From positions 1,907,226-1,971,225 of the forward strand of contig CP059069.1 of assembly GCA_017798145.1 (NCBI GenBank): a stretch of 64,000 bases of DNA, given 5' to 3'. Origin of the DNA: Akkermansiaceae bacterium. Its GTDB lineage: Bacteria > Verrucomicrobiota > Verrucomicrobiia > Verrucomicrobiales > Akkermansiaceae. The notes beneath the pieces are model-generated. The model saw nothing but the letters and a program-made list of their open reading frames with translations, was not told the origin of the DNA and searched no databases. Position 1 is the first letter of the stretch. The number at the start of each line of letters is the position of its first letter. Of this stretch, positions 44,148 through 53,158 are shown one piece after another. The translations under genes were made by a program, and so were the position numbers.

Positions 44148-46547
44148 TCAGAGGCTCAGTTCGATGAGGTCCGGCTTGTCGGTCAAGGCGCGGATTTCCT
44201 TGATCGCCTTGCGGACGGCCTCCGCCTTCTGCAGGCTCAGGGCTTTCGGGAAATCAGGCTCCTCGTTCTCGAAGTAGTGGATGGCTTTCTCAAGCTGCGG
44301 AATGGCGCGCTGCGCGTGGGCGCCATAGCGCTTCAGCATTTCCAGCAGCGTGAGGATGGTGTTCTGGCTGCCATGCGGCTTCTGCGTCCGCACGTAATCG
44401 GCGAGCAGCCCGATGCCTTCGCTGACATGGTGCTTGCTGAAAAGGTCGAGGCCGGCCGTCTGGATCTGGCCGTCGAACATTTCACCGCTGGGGGAGCGAT
44501 CCAGGATCGCCTGATGAATGACCGGCATCAGCGGCCGCAGCTCCTCGAAGGAAAGGTTTGAATAGACGGAGGAAAACGCGCCCCTCGCATGGCCGTCCTC
44601 GTTTTGCAGCCCGGCGCGGACGACCCCATAAAGGAGCTCTCGATTCACCCCATCCAGCGACCTTCCGAGCAGTCCGCCGCGCGGGTTGAACAGCATCTTG
44701 ACGAGATAGCGCTGTTCCATGCCGCGCGGATCGGATGCCGAGGGTTTCGCGGTCGCCATCCGCAACATTTCCGGCACGGCAACCATCGCCGGTGCTCCGA
44801 TCGCGTTGAGAGTTTCCGCCGCCTTCACCCTGAGCCAGAGATCGTCCGCACGCAGGGCTTCCTGGAGTTTCGGCACGGCGGGGGCGGCGCGATCCCTGAA
44901 AGCGGCGAGCGCTTCACAGGCACCGAGGCGCGCTTCGACGGAAGGGGAGTCGAGCAGCTGGATCAGCGGTTCGACGGTCATGTCGCCCCGGCGTGCGATG
45001 GCGGCGCTGGCGCGGGTGCGCACGATCGGAGACCAGTTCGCCAGCAGATCGATGAGGACATCGGGAGGCAAGCCGTCATAGGCGGTGAATGGGCCGTAGC
45101 CGGTGAATCCGCGGCCATCGAGAACCACCTGCCGGGCGGCTCCGGCCTCCAGGGGCGGCATGGTGGACGGCTTGCTGCCGGTGAGCCGCAGCTTCTTGAG
45201 AGGCATGGCATAGGCGATGAGGTAAACGCCGGTGGCATCCCATTTGCCATAGGAGTCGTCGCGGGCTTGGGCCGGCCCCTGGTGGGGGAAACTCCCGTCC
45301 CAGCTGCGGGCGAGATCGAAATACCAGGCGCCGAATTCCTCCATCCATGCACCCGTCGCGTGGGAACCGGCGCGAGACACCCCCGGCATGGCCCAGGTCA
45401 TGTTGAAAAAGTTTCCGGTATGCCCTTGGTCGCGCTCGTTGCCGTGGGCGGCGGTGCTCATTTTCGCGAAAAATTCCGTCCCTTCCTTTTCACCGAGTTG
45501 GTCGAACAGCACCGCCGCCATGCCGCATTTGCCATTGTCCTCATGGCCTAGCATGAACGGTGGATGATCGCCGTATGGAACGGATCCCTTGCCGACGAAG
45601 AAGCGCAACAGGTTGGTGCTGCGCTGGATCGCCATGGCCACCTCCGGATCATCGACCCCCGCCTCACGCGCCAACACCAGCCCGACGGTCAATGGAATCC
45701 CCGGCGAGTTCATCATGCCGTAGCCGAAAAGGCGGCCATCGGGCATGGCAAACCGGTGCCCCCAGGAACCGACGCGGCTCTGGCCCTTGGCGGATTCCAG
45801 CGCGATCCGCCGCAGGCCGGGCAGAACCGACTCGTCGCCGGTGGCCAGCGCGTATTCCGCGAGAAACACGGTGACATAGCCATACCACCACGCTTGGTAT
45901 CCGCCCTCCGCATAGGCCGCCGCCCACTCCGCTTCCCTTTTGATCAGGGGAAGGTATTTCGGATCACCGGTGGCCAGCAGGCCGAGCGCATTGAGCGAGC
46001 GGGAAATCGCGTTCTCCTTGTAATCCGGCCGCTCCATACGTTTTGCGAGCGCCTCGCTGCTTTGCGCGAGGATGAGCTTCGATTTTGCGCAATCATAGGG
46101 GGCGGTGGGGCTGTAGCTGCCGAGCACCGGCAGATTGAGCGTCACCGCATCGGTCTTGCCGGCACGCCAGCGGGAGAGGGAAAATTTGCCATCGGCTCCC
46201 TCGGCGGCGGTCAGAGCCTTGCCCCATTCCTGGCGGGGATCGTGGGAAAACGGCTTGCCCGCGACGCCGAGGATCACATCGCCTGGAGCCAGCACGCCAT
46301 CGGCCGGTGAACCCGGGGCCACCTTGGTGATCAGCACCTGACGGGCTTCGACAGTTCGGCCCCCTTGGGTGTGCATCCAGCCTCGCGCACCGGTCGCACC
46401 GAGATTCCAATCCTTCGTCGCGCCCTCGGGAACCGGTTCGCCCTTGGTGAAATCGGGGTTGGGTAGCGGTGCGGGAGCGGCTGCCAGCGAACCGCCGATG
46501 AGCAGCCCCAGCAATAGGATGCCGAGGGATGTTTTGTTGATTTTCAT
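44148..46547 (-). CDS. DUF6288-type secreted protein with PDZ and HEAT regions
   Basis: 799 residues from ATG 46547 (KINKTSLGILLLGLLIGGSL signal). Residues about 30-130 read as a PDZ-like domain (QVLITKVAPGSPADGVLAPG, DVILGVAGKPF). A central all-helical part (YQAWWYGYVTVFLAEYALA, HTGNFFNMTWAMPGVSRAGS) looks like an alpha/alpha toroid, and the C-terminal third has HEAT-like repeats (SPSVEARLGACEALAAF). The architecture agrees with DUF6288 proteins of Verrucomicrobiota and Planctomycetota, which frequently lie in polysaccharide loci. Activity is unknown; a role beside the adjacent GH106 enzyme is likely. Confidence 0.72.
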   Translation of the reverse strand: MKINKTSLGILLLGLLIGGSLAAAPAPLPNPDFTKGEPVPEGATKDWNLGATGARGWMHTQGGRTVEARQVLITKVAPGSPADGVLAPGDVILGVAGKPFSHDPRQEWGKALTAAEGADGKFSLSRWRAGKTDAVTLNLPVLGSYSPTAPYDCAKSKLILAQSSEALAKRMERPDYKENAISRSLNALGLLATGDPKYLPLIKREAEWAAAYAEGGYQAWWYGYVTVFLAEYALATGDESVLPGLRRIALESAKGQSRVGSWGHRFAMPDGRLFGYGMMNSPGIPLTVGLVLAREAGVDDPEVAMAIQRSTNLLRFFVGKGSVPYGDHPPFMLGHEDNGKCGMAAVLFDQLGEKEGTEFFAKMSTAAHGNERDQGHTGNFFNMTWAMPGVSRAGSHATGAWMEEFGAWYFDLARSWDGSFPHQGPAQARDDSYGKWDATGVYLIAYAMPLKKLRLTGSKPSTMPPLEAGAARQVVLDGRGFTGYGPFTAYDGLPPDVLIDLLANWSPIVRTRASAAIARRGDMTVEPLIQLLDSPSVEARLGACEALAAFRDRAAPAVPKLQEALRADDLWLRVKAAETLNAIGAPAMVAVPEMLRMATAKPSASDPRGMEQRYLVKMLFNPRGGLLGRSLDGVNRELLYGVVRAGLQNEDGHARGAFSSVYSNLSFEELRPLMPVIHQAILDRSPSGEMFDGQIQTAGLDLFSKHHVSEGIGLLADYVRTQKPHGSQNTILTLLEMLKRYGAHAQRAIPQLEKAIHYFENEEPDFPKALSLQKAEAVRKAIKEIRALTDKPDLIELSL

Positions 46548-46578
46548 GCTTTCGTGTTTTGGATGCTGATTAGGTATT

Positions 46579-47394
46579 TTATTTGGAAGCCTCTTCACCG
46601 AGGAACTTCCGGATCGTGGGTTCCATCGCCTGAGCCCAGACGCGGTAGCCCTCGAGGTTGGGATGCAGGCCGTCCGGCATGAGGGCGCGGTTTAGCTTTC
46701 CCTCATCATCGAGAAATACGTGACCGATATCAAGCCAGTGGACCGTCTTCTTGTCCACGTAGGTCTGAATGATCTTGTTGATCTCGGCATTGCGGATGCG
46801 GCCTTGATCCTCGGGCGTATCACCACGGGGGAAAATCGGCATCAGCAGGATCTTTGATTCGGGGAGCTTTGCATGGATCTCCTTGAGCAGCGCGAGGATG
46901 CCGTAGGCCGTGTCCTCTCCGCGCTTTTCCGGCTCACCCCGGTTGTTGGTGCCGATCATCATCACCACGAGCTTCGGATTGCGGTCTTTCATGCCATCCA
47001 GCCCGCCGTTCTGGAAATGCCAGAGCATGTGCTGGGTCTGGTCGCCGCTGGAGCCGATGTTCACCGTGTTGCGCTTGCCGTAGAACTCCTCCCACACCTG
47101 CCTGCCGACGCGGCGCCACTCGAAGATGATGGAATCGCCGACCATCAGCAGATCGACATCCTTTTCCGTGCACCAGCGCTTGCGATCCTCATGGTGCCTG
47201 AGCCATTCGGTCCAGCTCTTGGGATCCTCGTTCTTGCCGGGTCGGGACTCCGCCATCGTGGCGGGGATGTCGGTCTCGTAGGCGGGATCTTCCCAGGGCA
47301 TGGGCTGCGCCCCGGCAGGTGCCATCCATGCGAACAAGGCCAGTACAGCCGCGATGCGGATTGCGGGAAACTCGGGAAACTTGTGGTGTCTCAT
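46579..47394 (-). CDS. Secreted SGNH/GDSL hydrolase (PAF acetylhydrolase-like)
   Basis: 271 residues with a signal peptide (about 1-29, ending APAGAQ). SGNH blocks in order: LLMVGDSIIFEW (Ser nucleophile), VNIGSSGDQTQHML (Gly), VVMMIGTNNRG (Asn) and DGLHPNLEGY (Asp/His). This group includes acetylxylan- and rhamnogalacturonan-acetylesterase-like enzymes as well as PAF acetylhydrolases. In this locus removal of acetyl groups from a glycan is most likely. Confidence 0.87.
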   Translation of the reverse strand: MRHHKFPEFPAIRIAAVLALFAWMAPAGAQPMPWEDPAYETDIPATMAESRPGKNEDPKSWTEWLRHHEDRKRWCTEKDVDLLMVGDSIIFEWRRVGRQVWEEFYGKRNTVNIGSSGDQTQHMLWHFQNGGLDGMKDRNPKLVVMMIGTNNRGEPEKRGEDTAYGILALLKEIHAKLPESKILLMPIFPRGDTPEDQGRIRNAEINKIIQTYVDKKTVHWLDIGHVFLDDEGKLNRALMPDGLHPNLEGYRVWAQAMEPTIRKFLGEEASK

Positions 47395-47435
47395 GAAATC
47401 AGGATAGTCAGGGAAATGAACCGGGTGCAGTCACA

Positions 47436-48152
47436 TCATTGGATGACAGCTTTCACCTTGTTTTCCCGAAGGCCCAAGGCATCCAGGATGGCCGGGGTCA
47501 CCACTTCCGCGCAGCCCTTTGCCGTGGGGTGGATGGCATCCGGCACATATTCAAGAAACAGAGTCCCGTCCTTGGCCTGCACATCCTTCCACTTCGGGTA
47601 ATGATCGATGAGAAGCAGCCCTTTCTGTTCGGCGACGGATCGGTACATTTCGTAATGCGCCGCGATGTCCTTCCTGTAAGACCTGTGGCCTTCCGGATGC
47701 TTGTCGCCGGGAGTCATTGTCATGAGGATGATCTCGCAGTCGGGGTTTTCCCTGAGGATTCGCGCGATCATGGTCTCGAGGTTCGCCTTGGCGATCTCCA
47801 CGGTTCCCTTGAAACGCTCGACGCTGTCGTTGATGGAGAACTCGATGAACACGGTGTCCGGCTTGTTTCGGATGACCTTCCCGTCGAGGTTTCTGACACC
47901 CCATTCCGACCATTGGCCTGAGCCTCCGCTGTTGATGACGGTTGCCAGACCGGGGAAACGCTTGTCCAAAACTTCCTTCATCTGTCCGACCCACGCACCG
48001 CCGGCCGTCAGGCTCGTTCCGTAAGCGACGACCACCTGCTTCCTGCCTGCTTCGAGGTTGGTGACGAGCCTGGAAGGTTCCCCGGCGCGGCAGAACACTG
48101 CGGAGAGGACGATGACCGTCGTTACAAATGCTTTGGGATTGAGCGCAATCAT
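47436..48152 (-). CDS. Secreted SGNH/GDSL hydrolase
   Basis: 238 residues from ATG 48152, which opens a signal peptide (NPKAFVTTVIVLSAVFCRA). SGNH blocks: VVVAYGTSLTAGGAW, in which Ser sits in G-T-S rather than G-D-S, VINSGGSGQWSEWG, EFSINDSVERF and DAIHPTAKG. The GTS variant occurs in several lipase-like SGNH proteins and does not abolish the nucleophile. Predicted extracellular deacetylase; 13 bp after the upstream SASA gene. The frame is open for another 83 codons upstream but these overlap the preceding gene. Confidence 0.85.
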   Translation of the reverse strand: MIALNPKAFVTTVIVLSAVFCRAGEPSRLVTNLEAGRKQVVVAYGTSLTAGGAWVGQMKEVLDKRFPGLATVINSGGSGQWSEWGVRNLDGKVIRNKPDTVFIEFSINDSVERFKGTVEIAKANLETMIARILRENPDCEIILMTMTPGDKHPEGHRSYRKDIAAHYEMYRSVAEQKGLLLIDHYPKWKDVQAKDGTLFLEYVPDAIHPTAKGCAEVVTPAILDALGLRENKVKAVIQ

Positions 48153-48165
48153 CTTCCTGGGTTCA

Positions 48166-50532
48166 TCATTTTGTGAGGAGTTCCACCATGTTGTCCCCCA
48201 GGCCTTTGCCGACGCGGAAATAGCTGCGGGCATTGCCGTTCCAGTGGAAGCCCTGGTTTCTCGGGGAGGTTTCGGGTGGCTCGAAATATTTCCGCGTATC
48301 GTCGGACAGGACGTTCGCAGGCCTCTCGACGCCAGCGACCCAAAGCTGGGCTTTCTCCACCGCATGGTAATTCTCATACGGAGGGTCGCTGGATTCGCCA
48401 CCGTAATCCATGCCCGTGGTGGCGATCACGAAAGGCAGCCCGGGCTTGCCGAATTCCGACCGCACGGAGCTGATGAAATCGGGGAGGTTGAGCTTGTATT
48501 CGTCCGCGACCTTGTCCGGGGCCTTGTCGCTGGTGCCTTGGTGCCATGCAAATCCGACGATCTGGTAGCCGCGGCCTTTCCATTCGGGAAACTCCTTATC
48601 AAGATTGAAGAGGACTTCCTGCACATCCTTGAACATCTCGATATAGGAGGGGCCGATCGCACCGCCGCGCTTCGCAACCGCATTCGGCGAGCGGAACTGG
48701 CTGACCAGGTTGTGGCCGCCCCACGAGGGCTTGATGAGGAGCACATCTTCGCCCTTGTAGTGGTCGCCGATGACCTGCCCGAATCCGAACTCGGGGCCGA
48801 ACCATCTGCCGTTGCTGGTCAAGGGCCCGAGGTCGCCCTTGAAAATCGCGCCGCCGTATTGGGCATTCGCTCCATTTCTCCACCACAGTTTGACATTGCT
48901 GCGGGTCTTCCACCCGCTCGTGGCGGGCTCCTTGGGATCGACCAGCAGCGAGCTGTAATCGAATTCCGGATATTCGGAATCATGCATCGCGAGATATCTC
49001 AATGTGCCGACGCCACCGACCTCATTGTTCTGGCCTTCCTCCGTGTGCCCGTAGCCGACCATGTTCGACTGGCCCGACAGGATGAAGACCTTGATGCCTT
49101 TCGGATCATCGTCCCAGGTGCGCAGCGAGGCCTGCGGCTCCACAAGGGGATGGTTGGCGAGGTCGGTCAGGCTGCGGGTGGAAACGGTGTAAGCCGTGTC
49201 GGGCTTGAGCGCTTCCTTCGTGGTCAGCGTGACCGATCCGCTTTCCGGATCGAAGGCGGCGGATTCCACGGCCAGCTGCCGGCCGCCATCCTCAGTGACG
49301 GCATAGTTGGACGGAGATAGCGAGGTGGTCGGCATCATCGGCTCGCTGAAGATCAGGCTGACCTTCGTGCCGCTGCCCCAGACCCGCCCGATGGTCGGCG
49401 GGGTGGTGTCGGGAAAGCCGATCTCAAACCGCAGTTTGCCGTTGCCTTTGATGGGGTTGGCGAACGGGCCGAAGGTGGTGGTTCCCTTGTCCTTGGCCGC
49501 CTCGACGGCTGCGGCCACACATGGCTTGTATCCGTCCGTCTCTTCGACGACATAGATGCCGTAGGTTTCGCCGGGGTTCGACGACCACTCGAGGTAATAG
49601 CGGTCGGTCTTGGGGTCGTGGAGCTGCTTGGTGATCTTCACCTCCCGCCGGGCAGGTATGCTGCCGCTGATCACGCTTTTGAAATCGGTTCCGATGCGGA
49701 TTTCGTCGATCGCATTCTGCGGGAGGATCGTGCAGATGGTGAGGACGTCGAGCGTGTTCTCGTCGATGTCCGAGCTGCACGAGGCGGCATTTTCGTCAAA
49801 CGCAGACTCGGTCATTTCCTGATCCTCGGTGAAATACCAGGTGCTCACCTTGTCGGTTTCCCCGAACTCGAACTTGAGGATGACGATGTTGTCCTTCTTG
49901 CCATCGATGTTGCTGCCGGGGGCTCCTGCCACTTCCTCGCCCTCCTTCCAGATGACCGGATTCAGGCGCTTCCGTTCCCGGAAATTGCGGCCGTTGCCGG
50001 CGCCGATGGCATCCGCTTGTCCATCCATCGCAATCGCCCGGTCCTTGAAGCCGCTCTCATCCGAGGCCAGCGCGATGCCCACGGGTGGGAAGAAGGATTG
50101 GTTGGGCATGTGCCAAACGGCGCTCAGCCACAGCACCCCGCCATTGCCCTTCGCCATCTCCCCGGCGCTGCGGGCCAGCTTGCGGGTGGAATGGGGTGCA
50201 CCTGTCCTGTCCCAATCCGAAATGCCGACGTAACCGCCCATCGTGGGCAGGTTGTCGACCACCCCGTCCCAAGCGGGCTCGCCTGCACCCCAGTCCCCGG
50301 CATAGAGATCTTCCGGGTTGCCGCGCTGATCGTAAACAAATGCAAAACCCTCAGCGCCGGTGGTGTCCTTCCAGCCTTCGCCGAAACCTAGGCCGCCATT
50401 GCGGCTTTCCAGGCGACCCGCAATTTCGTCGTTGTGCGGTTTGTAATCGAAAGGCTCGTAGACCAGGAGTTCACCGGGGCAAATGGCGATGGTGCCGATC
50501 AGGAGCAGGATGGTGTTTCGGGTTTTGTTCAT
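48166..50532 (-). CDS. SASA-domain esterase with N-terminal LamG-like and Ig-like domains
   Basis: About 788 residues from ATG 50532, with a signal peptide (NKTRNTILLLIGTIAICPG). The first 280 residues form a module (LLVYEPFDY, GVLWLSAVWHMPN, NIVILKFEFGETDKV, AIDEIRIG) resembling concanavalin/LamG-like sandwiches; the same module occurs in the repeat protein at 60743. Residues about 370-470 are an Ig-like domain with KVSLIFSEPMM. The C-terminal catalytic domain has FILSGQSNMVGYG with Ser489 and an HWN motif near the end, as in sialate O-acetylesterase-like (SASA) enzymes. It should remove O-acetyl groups from extracellular glycans. Confidence 0.83.
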   Translation of the reverse strand: MNKTRNTILLLIGTIAICPGELLVYEPFDYKPHNDEIAGRLESRNGGLGFGEGWKDTTGAEGFAFVYDQRGNPEDLYAGDWGAGEPAWDGVVDNLPTMGGYVGISDWDRTGAPHSTRKLARSAGEMAKGNGGVLWLSAVWHMPNQSFFPPVGIALASDESGFKDRAIAMDGQADAIGAGNGRNFRERKRLNPVIWKEGEEVAGAPGSNIDGKKDNIVILKFEFGETDKVSTWYFTEDQEMTESAFDENAASCSSDIDENTLDVLTICTILPQNAIDEIRIGTDFKSVISGSIPARREVKITKQLHDPKTDRYYLEWSSNPGETYGIYVVEETDGYKPCVAAAVEAAKDKGTTTFGPFANPIKGNGKLRFEIGFPDTTPPTIGRVWGSGTKVSLIFSEPMMPTTSLSPSNYAVTEDGGRQLAVESAAFDPESGSVTLTTKEALKPDTAYTVSTRSLTDLANHPLVEPQASLRTWDDDPKGIKVFILSGQSNMVGYGHTEEGQNNEVGGVGTLRYLAMHDSEYPEFDYSSLLVDPKEPATSGWKTRSNVKLWWRNGANAQYGGAIFKGDLGPLTSNGRWFGPEFGFGQVIGDHYKGEDVLLIKPSWGGHNLVSQFRSPNAVAKRGGAIGPSYIEMFKDVQEVLFNLDKEFPEWKGRGYQIVGFAWHQGTSDKAPDKVADEYKLNLPDFISSVRSEFGKPGLPFVIATTGMDYGGESSDPPYENYHAVEKAQLWVAGVERPANVLSDDTRKYFEPPETSPRNQGFHWNGNARSYFRVGKGLGDNMVELLTK

Positions 50533-50647
50533 AGTCGTGTGCAACATACAGCAATGAGATTCACCACCTTGCCATTCATCGGATCGTCTTATGATGCTAC
50601 TGCGCTACCTGCGCTTTGTGCCGCAGAAGCCGCCAACGGAAATCCGA

Positions 50648-51724
50648 TCACCGCGAGAGAAGCTTGACCATGTTTTCGCCAAGGGACTTTCCGACCATGA
50701 AGTAGCTGTAGCCGCTGTGGTTCCAGTGGTGGCCCATGGTGCTGACGGCGTTCTGCGGGTCGCGGCCGAAGGGACGGGTGTCGATGGAGAGCACGTTGGC
50801 GGGCTTGTCCACACCGGCTACCCAGAGCTGGGCCCTTTCCACCTCGCTGTAGCCGGTGAAGGGCGGCTGTTCCTGGGAACCCTCCTTGTTGCCCATGCCC
50901 GTGCTGGCGATCACGAAAGGCAGGTTGGGATTGGCGAACTCCTTGCGGACATCCGCGATGAAGTCGGGGAGGTTGTCCTTGTAGAGAGGGGCATCGGTCT
51001 TGCTGACGCGGTCATTGAAACCCTGATGCCAGCCGAAGCCGACGATCTGATAGCCCTTTCCCTTCCACTCGGGAAAATGCTCACCCAGGTTGTCGAGGCA
51101 TTCGCGGGTGTATTCGATCATGGCCAGATAGGAGGCACCAATTTCGCTACCACGTTTTTCAACCATGGTGGGCGAGCGGAAGTTTCCATTGAGCGAGTGA
51201 CCACCCCAGGCCGTCTTGATGAGGAGCACGTCGTCATTCCTGTAGAAGTCGCCGATCACTTGGCCGAATCCATACTCGGGGCCGAACCAACTGGGGCTGC
51301 CGCCTTGGAACGGGGGGCCGAGGTCGCCCTTGCGGATCTCACCACCCAACTTGCCGCTGTGGCCGTTTCGCCACCATACCTTCACATCGCTGCGGGTTTT
51401 CCACGGGCTGGTTTCGGGCTGGCTGGGATCGACCAAAAGCGAGGCGTAGTCGTATTCGGGATGCTTGTCCTTGTGGATCGCCATGTAGCGCAGGCATCCG
51501 ACACCGCCCTTGATTTCCTTGGGCGTGGTCTTGTCGCCGGGCTTCCACTCCGGATTGCCGCCGTCTTCGGTCTTGCCGTAGCCGACCATGTTCGACTGCC
51601 CGGCGAGAATGAAGACCTTGATGCCCTTGGGGTCGTTGTCCCATTTCGGGGCGGGGATGGCGAGGGCGGAGCCCGCCGCAAGTGCGAAGGCGATGAGGGT
51701 GTGGATGCTTGGTCTGTTTCTCAT
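50648..51724 (-). CDS. SASA-domain esterase, single-domain form
   Basis: 358 residues from ATG 51724, which starts a signal peptide (RNRPSIHTLIAFALAAGSALA). The catalytic domain begins almost directly: FILAGQSNMVGYGKTEDGG with Ser44, FGFGQVIGDFYRNDDVLLIK (a region shared by all three paralogues), VGFGWHQGFNDR, and HHWNHSGYSYFMVGKSLG at the end. It is a short paralogue of the esterases at 48166 and 54092 without the LamG or Ig parts. Predicted glycan O-acetylesterase. Confidence 0.84.
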   Translation of the reverse strand: MRNRPSIHTLIAFALAAGSALAIPAPKWDNDPKGIKVFILAGQSNMVGYGKTEDGGNPEWKPGDKTTPKEIKGGVGCLRYMAIHKDKHPEYDYASLLVDPSQPETSPWKTRSDVKVWWRNGHSGKLGGEIRKGDLGPPFQGGSPSWFGPEYGFGQVIGDFYRNDDVLLIKTAWGGHSLNGNFRSPTMVEKRGSEIGASYLAMIEYTRECLDNLGEHFPEWKGKGYQIVGFGWHQGFNDRVSKTDAPLYKDNLPDFIADVRKEFANPNLPFVIASTGMGNKEGSQEQPPFTGYSEVERAQLWVAGVDKPANVLSIDTRPFGRDPQNAVSTMGHHWNHSGYSYFMVGKSLGENMVKLLSR

Positions 51725-51748
51725 ATTGGAAAAGGGTGTGTGCATATG

Positions 51749-51770
51749 GGGCGGAAGAAAGATTCCGCCC
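51749..51770 (-). terminator. Hairpin between PEP-CTERM gene and SASA gene
   Basis: An eight-base stem GGGCGGAA / TTCCGCCC with a six-base loop, between the stop of the upstream PEP-CTERM gene and the start of the short SASA gene. There is no clear T-run, so it might act as a partial terminator or leader structure. Confidence 0.4.
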
Positions 51771-51820
51771 ATCCGTTGCAGCGAACCAATGCCACCTGGC
51801 ATTCAGGGCTTTCCGCCAAT

Positions 51821-52522
51821 TTACTCCGGAACCAAAGAGGCACGCCTGCGGCGCAAAAGCAAGCAGGTACCGGCGAGACCGAGCAAGCCCGCGGAAGACG
51901 GCTCGGGGATGACGGTGAGATTGATCTCGTCAAGCATCGCAAACTGGCCATTGCTGCCTGACGGAGTAAAGGAGAGAAATAGTCGTTTGCCCGCGGAAGC
52001 GCCGGTGACGCTGCCGATACCGGCCTGTATCTCCTGGACGTTTGTAGCCGAGCCGCTGACAAAACCGAAGGCAACCACGTCTTGCACGACACCGGTTTCG
52101 GTGCCTGTGGTCGAGGTGAACAATTGCCAGTTGATGGACAAGCCCGAGGATGCAGCGCTGTGGCTCCCATGCCAGAAGCTCAGGTTGAACGTGTCGCCCA
52201 GCACGAGGTCATAACCGGTGTTAAGGAAAATGCCCATAACACCCGTAGCGCTAGCCGTGTTTTGACCGATCACCGCATACGTGATTCCATCCGTCGGCGT
52301 GCCGTTAGCCGTCCGGTATTGGACGTTTCTTGTGATTCCCAAGTTGGTGCCAAGATTGGTCACCGTTGTCTCGTTTCCTTGCCAGCCCGTCGTTGTTTCA
52401 AAGCTTCCGTTATTCGTGTAACCCGGTGCTGTCCCGTCGATGATCACGGTGGCCGCGGAGCTCATAGGGGTGAGAAGTGCCGGGGCGAAAATGAGGAGGG
52501 CGAATTTGTGATGGAGTTTCAT
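51821..52522 (-). CDS. PEP-CTERM sorting-signal protein, 233 aa
   Basis: From ATG 52522 a signal peptide (KLHHKFALLIFAPALLTPMS) is followed by a beta-sandwich-like secreted domain (NNGSFETTTGWQGNETTVTN, FNLSFWHGSHSA). The C-terminus has VIPEPSSAGLLGLAG, a short hydrophobic segment and RRRR, a canonical PEP-CTERM signal. Sorted to the outer surface by an exosortase. Such proteins often bind extracellular polymer; the function is unknown. It lies inside the glycan locus and may help attach the system to the cell. Confidence 0.88.
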   Translation of the reverse strand: MKLHHKFALLIFAPALLTPMSSAATVIIDGTAPGYTNNGSFETTTGWQGNETTVTNLGTNLGITRNVQYRTANGTPTDGITYAVIGQNTASATGVMGIFLNTGYDLVLGDTFNLSFWHGSHSAASSGLSINWQLFTSTTGTETGVVQDVVAFGFVSGSATNVQEIQAGIGSVTGASAGKRLFLSFTPSGSNGQFAMLDEINLTVIPEPSSAGLLGLAGTCLLLRRRRASLVPE

Positions 52523-52706
52523 GATTTGGTTTGGTTCTTGGTTTGAATGAAGGCGGTGAAAGTTCACATTCCTTGACCGGAGGGAATTCGTTGGAGTTGG
52601 TCGGTGATATGCAGCCGCTGGCGATGGAATGTTGCGGCCCGAATGGGGTGATCGTGCAGATGCGCCTGATTTCGCCTAGTCCCACGATAGTATGAGACGG
52701 AGACGG

Positions 52707-53158
52707 CTAGGATCCGGGATTCCATGCTGCGTGGCCGGGTGGGGCTGATGTTTGCGGTGGCGAAGGCTGTGCCAAAAAACCATTTGCACCGAGAAGGGCT
52801 GCAGAGGGCTCGGGTATGGTCTGGACGACCAGATTCAGGCTCCCTTGCCGTGAGTAGGCGCTGCGCCCGCCGCCGAGGTCAAATGCGGTGCCTGAGCTGA
52901 ACGGCACGGGATTAAGCCAAGAAGGCAGGGACGTTTTTCCAAAACGTCCATATCTGACGGCTTGTGGGATCCCATCGGTTCCTTTCCATGTGAAGCGCCG
53001 CGAGATATGGACGGCAAGGATTGCCGTCCCTGCCTATTTCACGAAAGACGGCTTAATCCCGTGCCATTCGTGCCTGAGCCATTATTTGCCAACCCGGCGA
53101 ACACTCCCGCACCGAGAGTTCCGTTGATCAGCGTGCAGGTGCTGGAAGCCCATCGTGA
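52707..53158 (-). pseudogene. PEP-CTERM protein remnant interrupted by an inverted-repeat element
   Basis: Two segments of one frame are visible on the minus strand: 53158-53070 (TCTLINGTLGAGVFAGLANN) and, after the 171-bp element, 52897-52707 (AFDLGGGRSAYSRQGSLNLV, then IPEPSAALLGANGFL). Removing the element and one copy of the 10-bp target duplication joins them in frame (NNGSGTAFDLGG). The N-terminal half is missing, and the region after IPEPSAALLG has lost the hydrophobic/Arg tail, so the gene is dead. It once encoded a surface protein of the same class as those at 51821 and 57838. Confidence 0.75.
52899..53069. mobile_element. MITE-like element, 171 bp, with 10-bp target duplication
   Basis: The ends are inverted repeats; 52903-52918 and 53050-53065 match perfectly over 16 bp (GGCACGGGATTAAGCC), and similarity reaches the element ends. 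Further internal palindromes (GGCAGGGACG and its complement; GTCCATATCT and its complement) make the whole a large imperfect hairpin. GTGCCTGAGC occurs directly on both sides (52888-52897 and 53070-53079), a 10-bp target-site duplication. There is no coding capacity, so it needed a transposase in trans. Confidence 0.85.
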
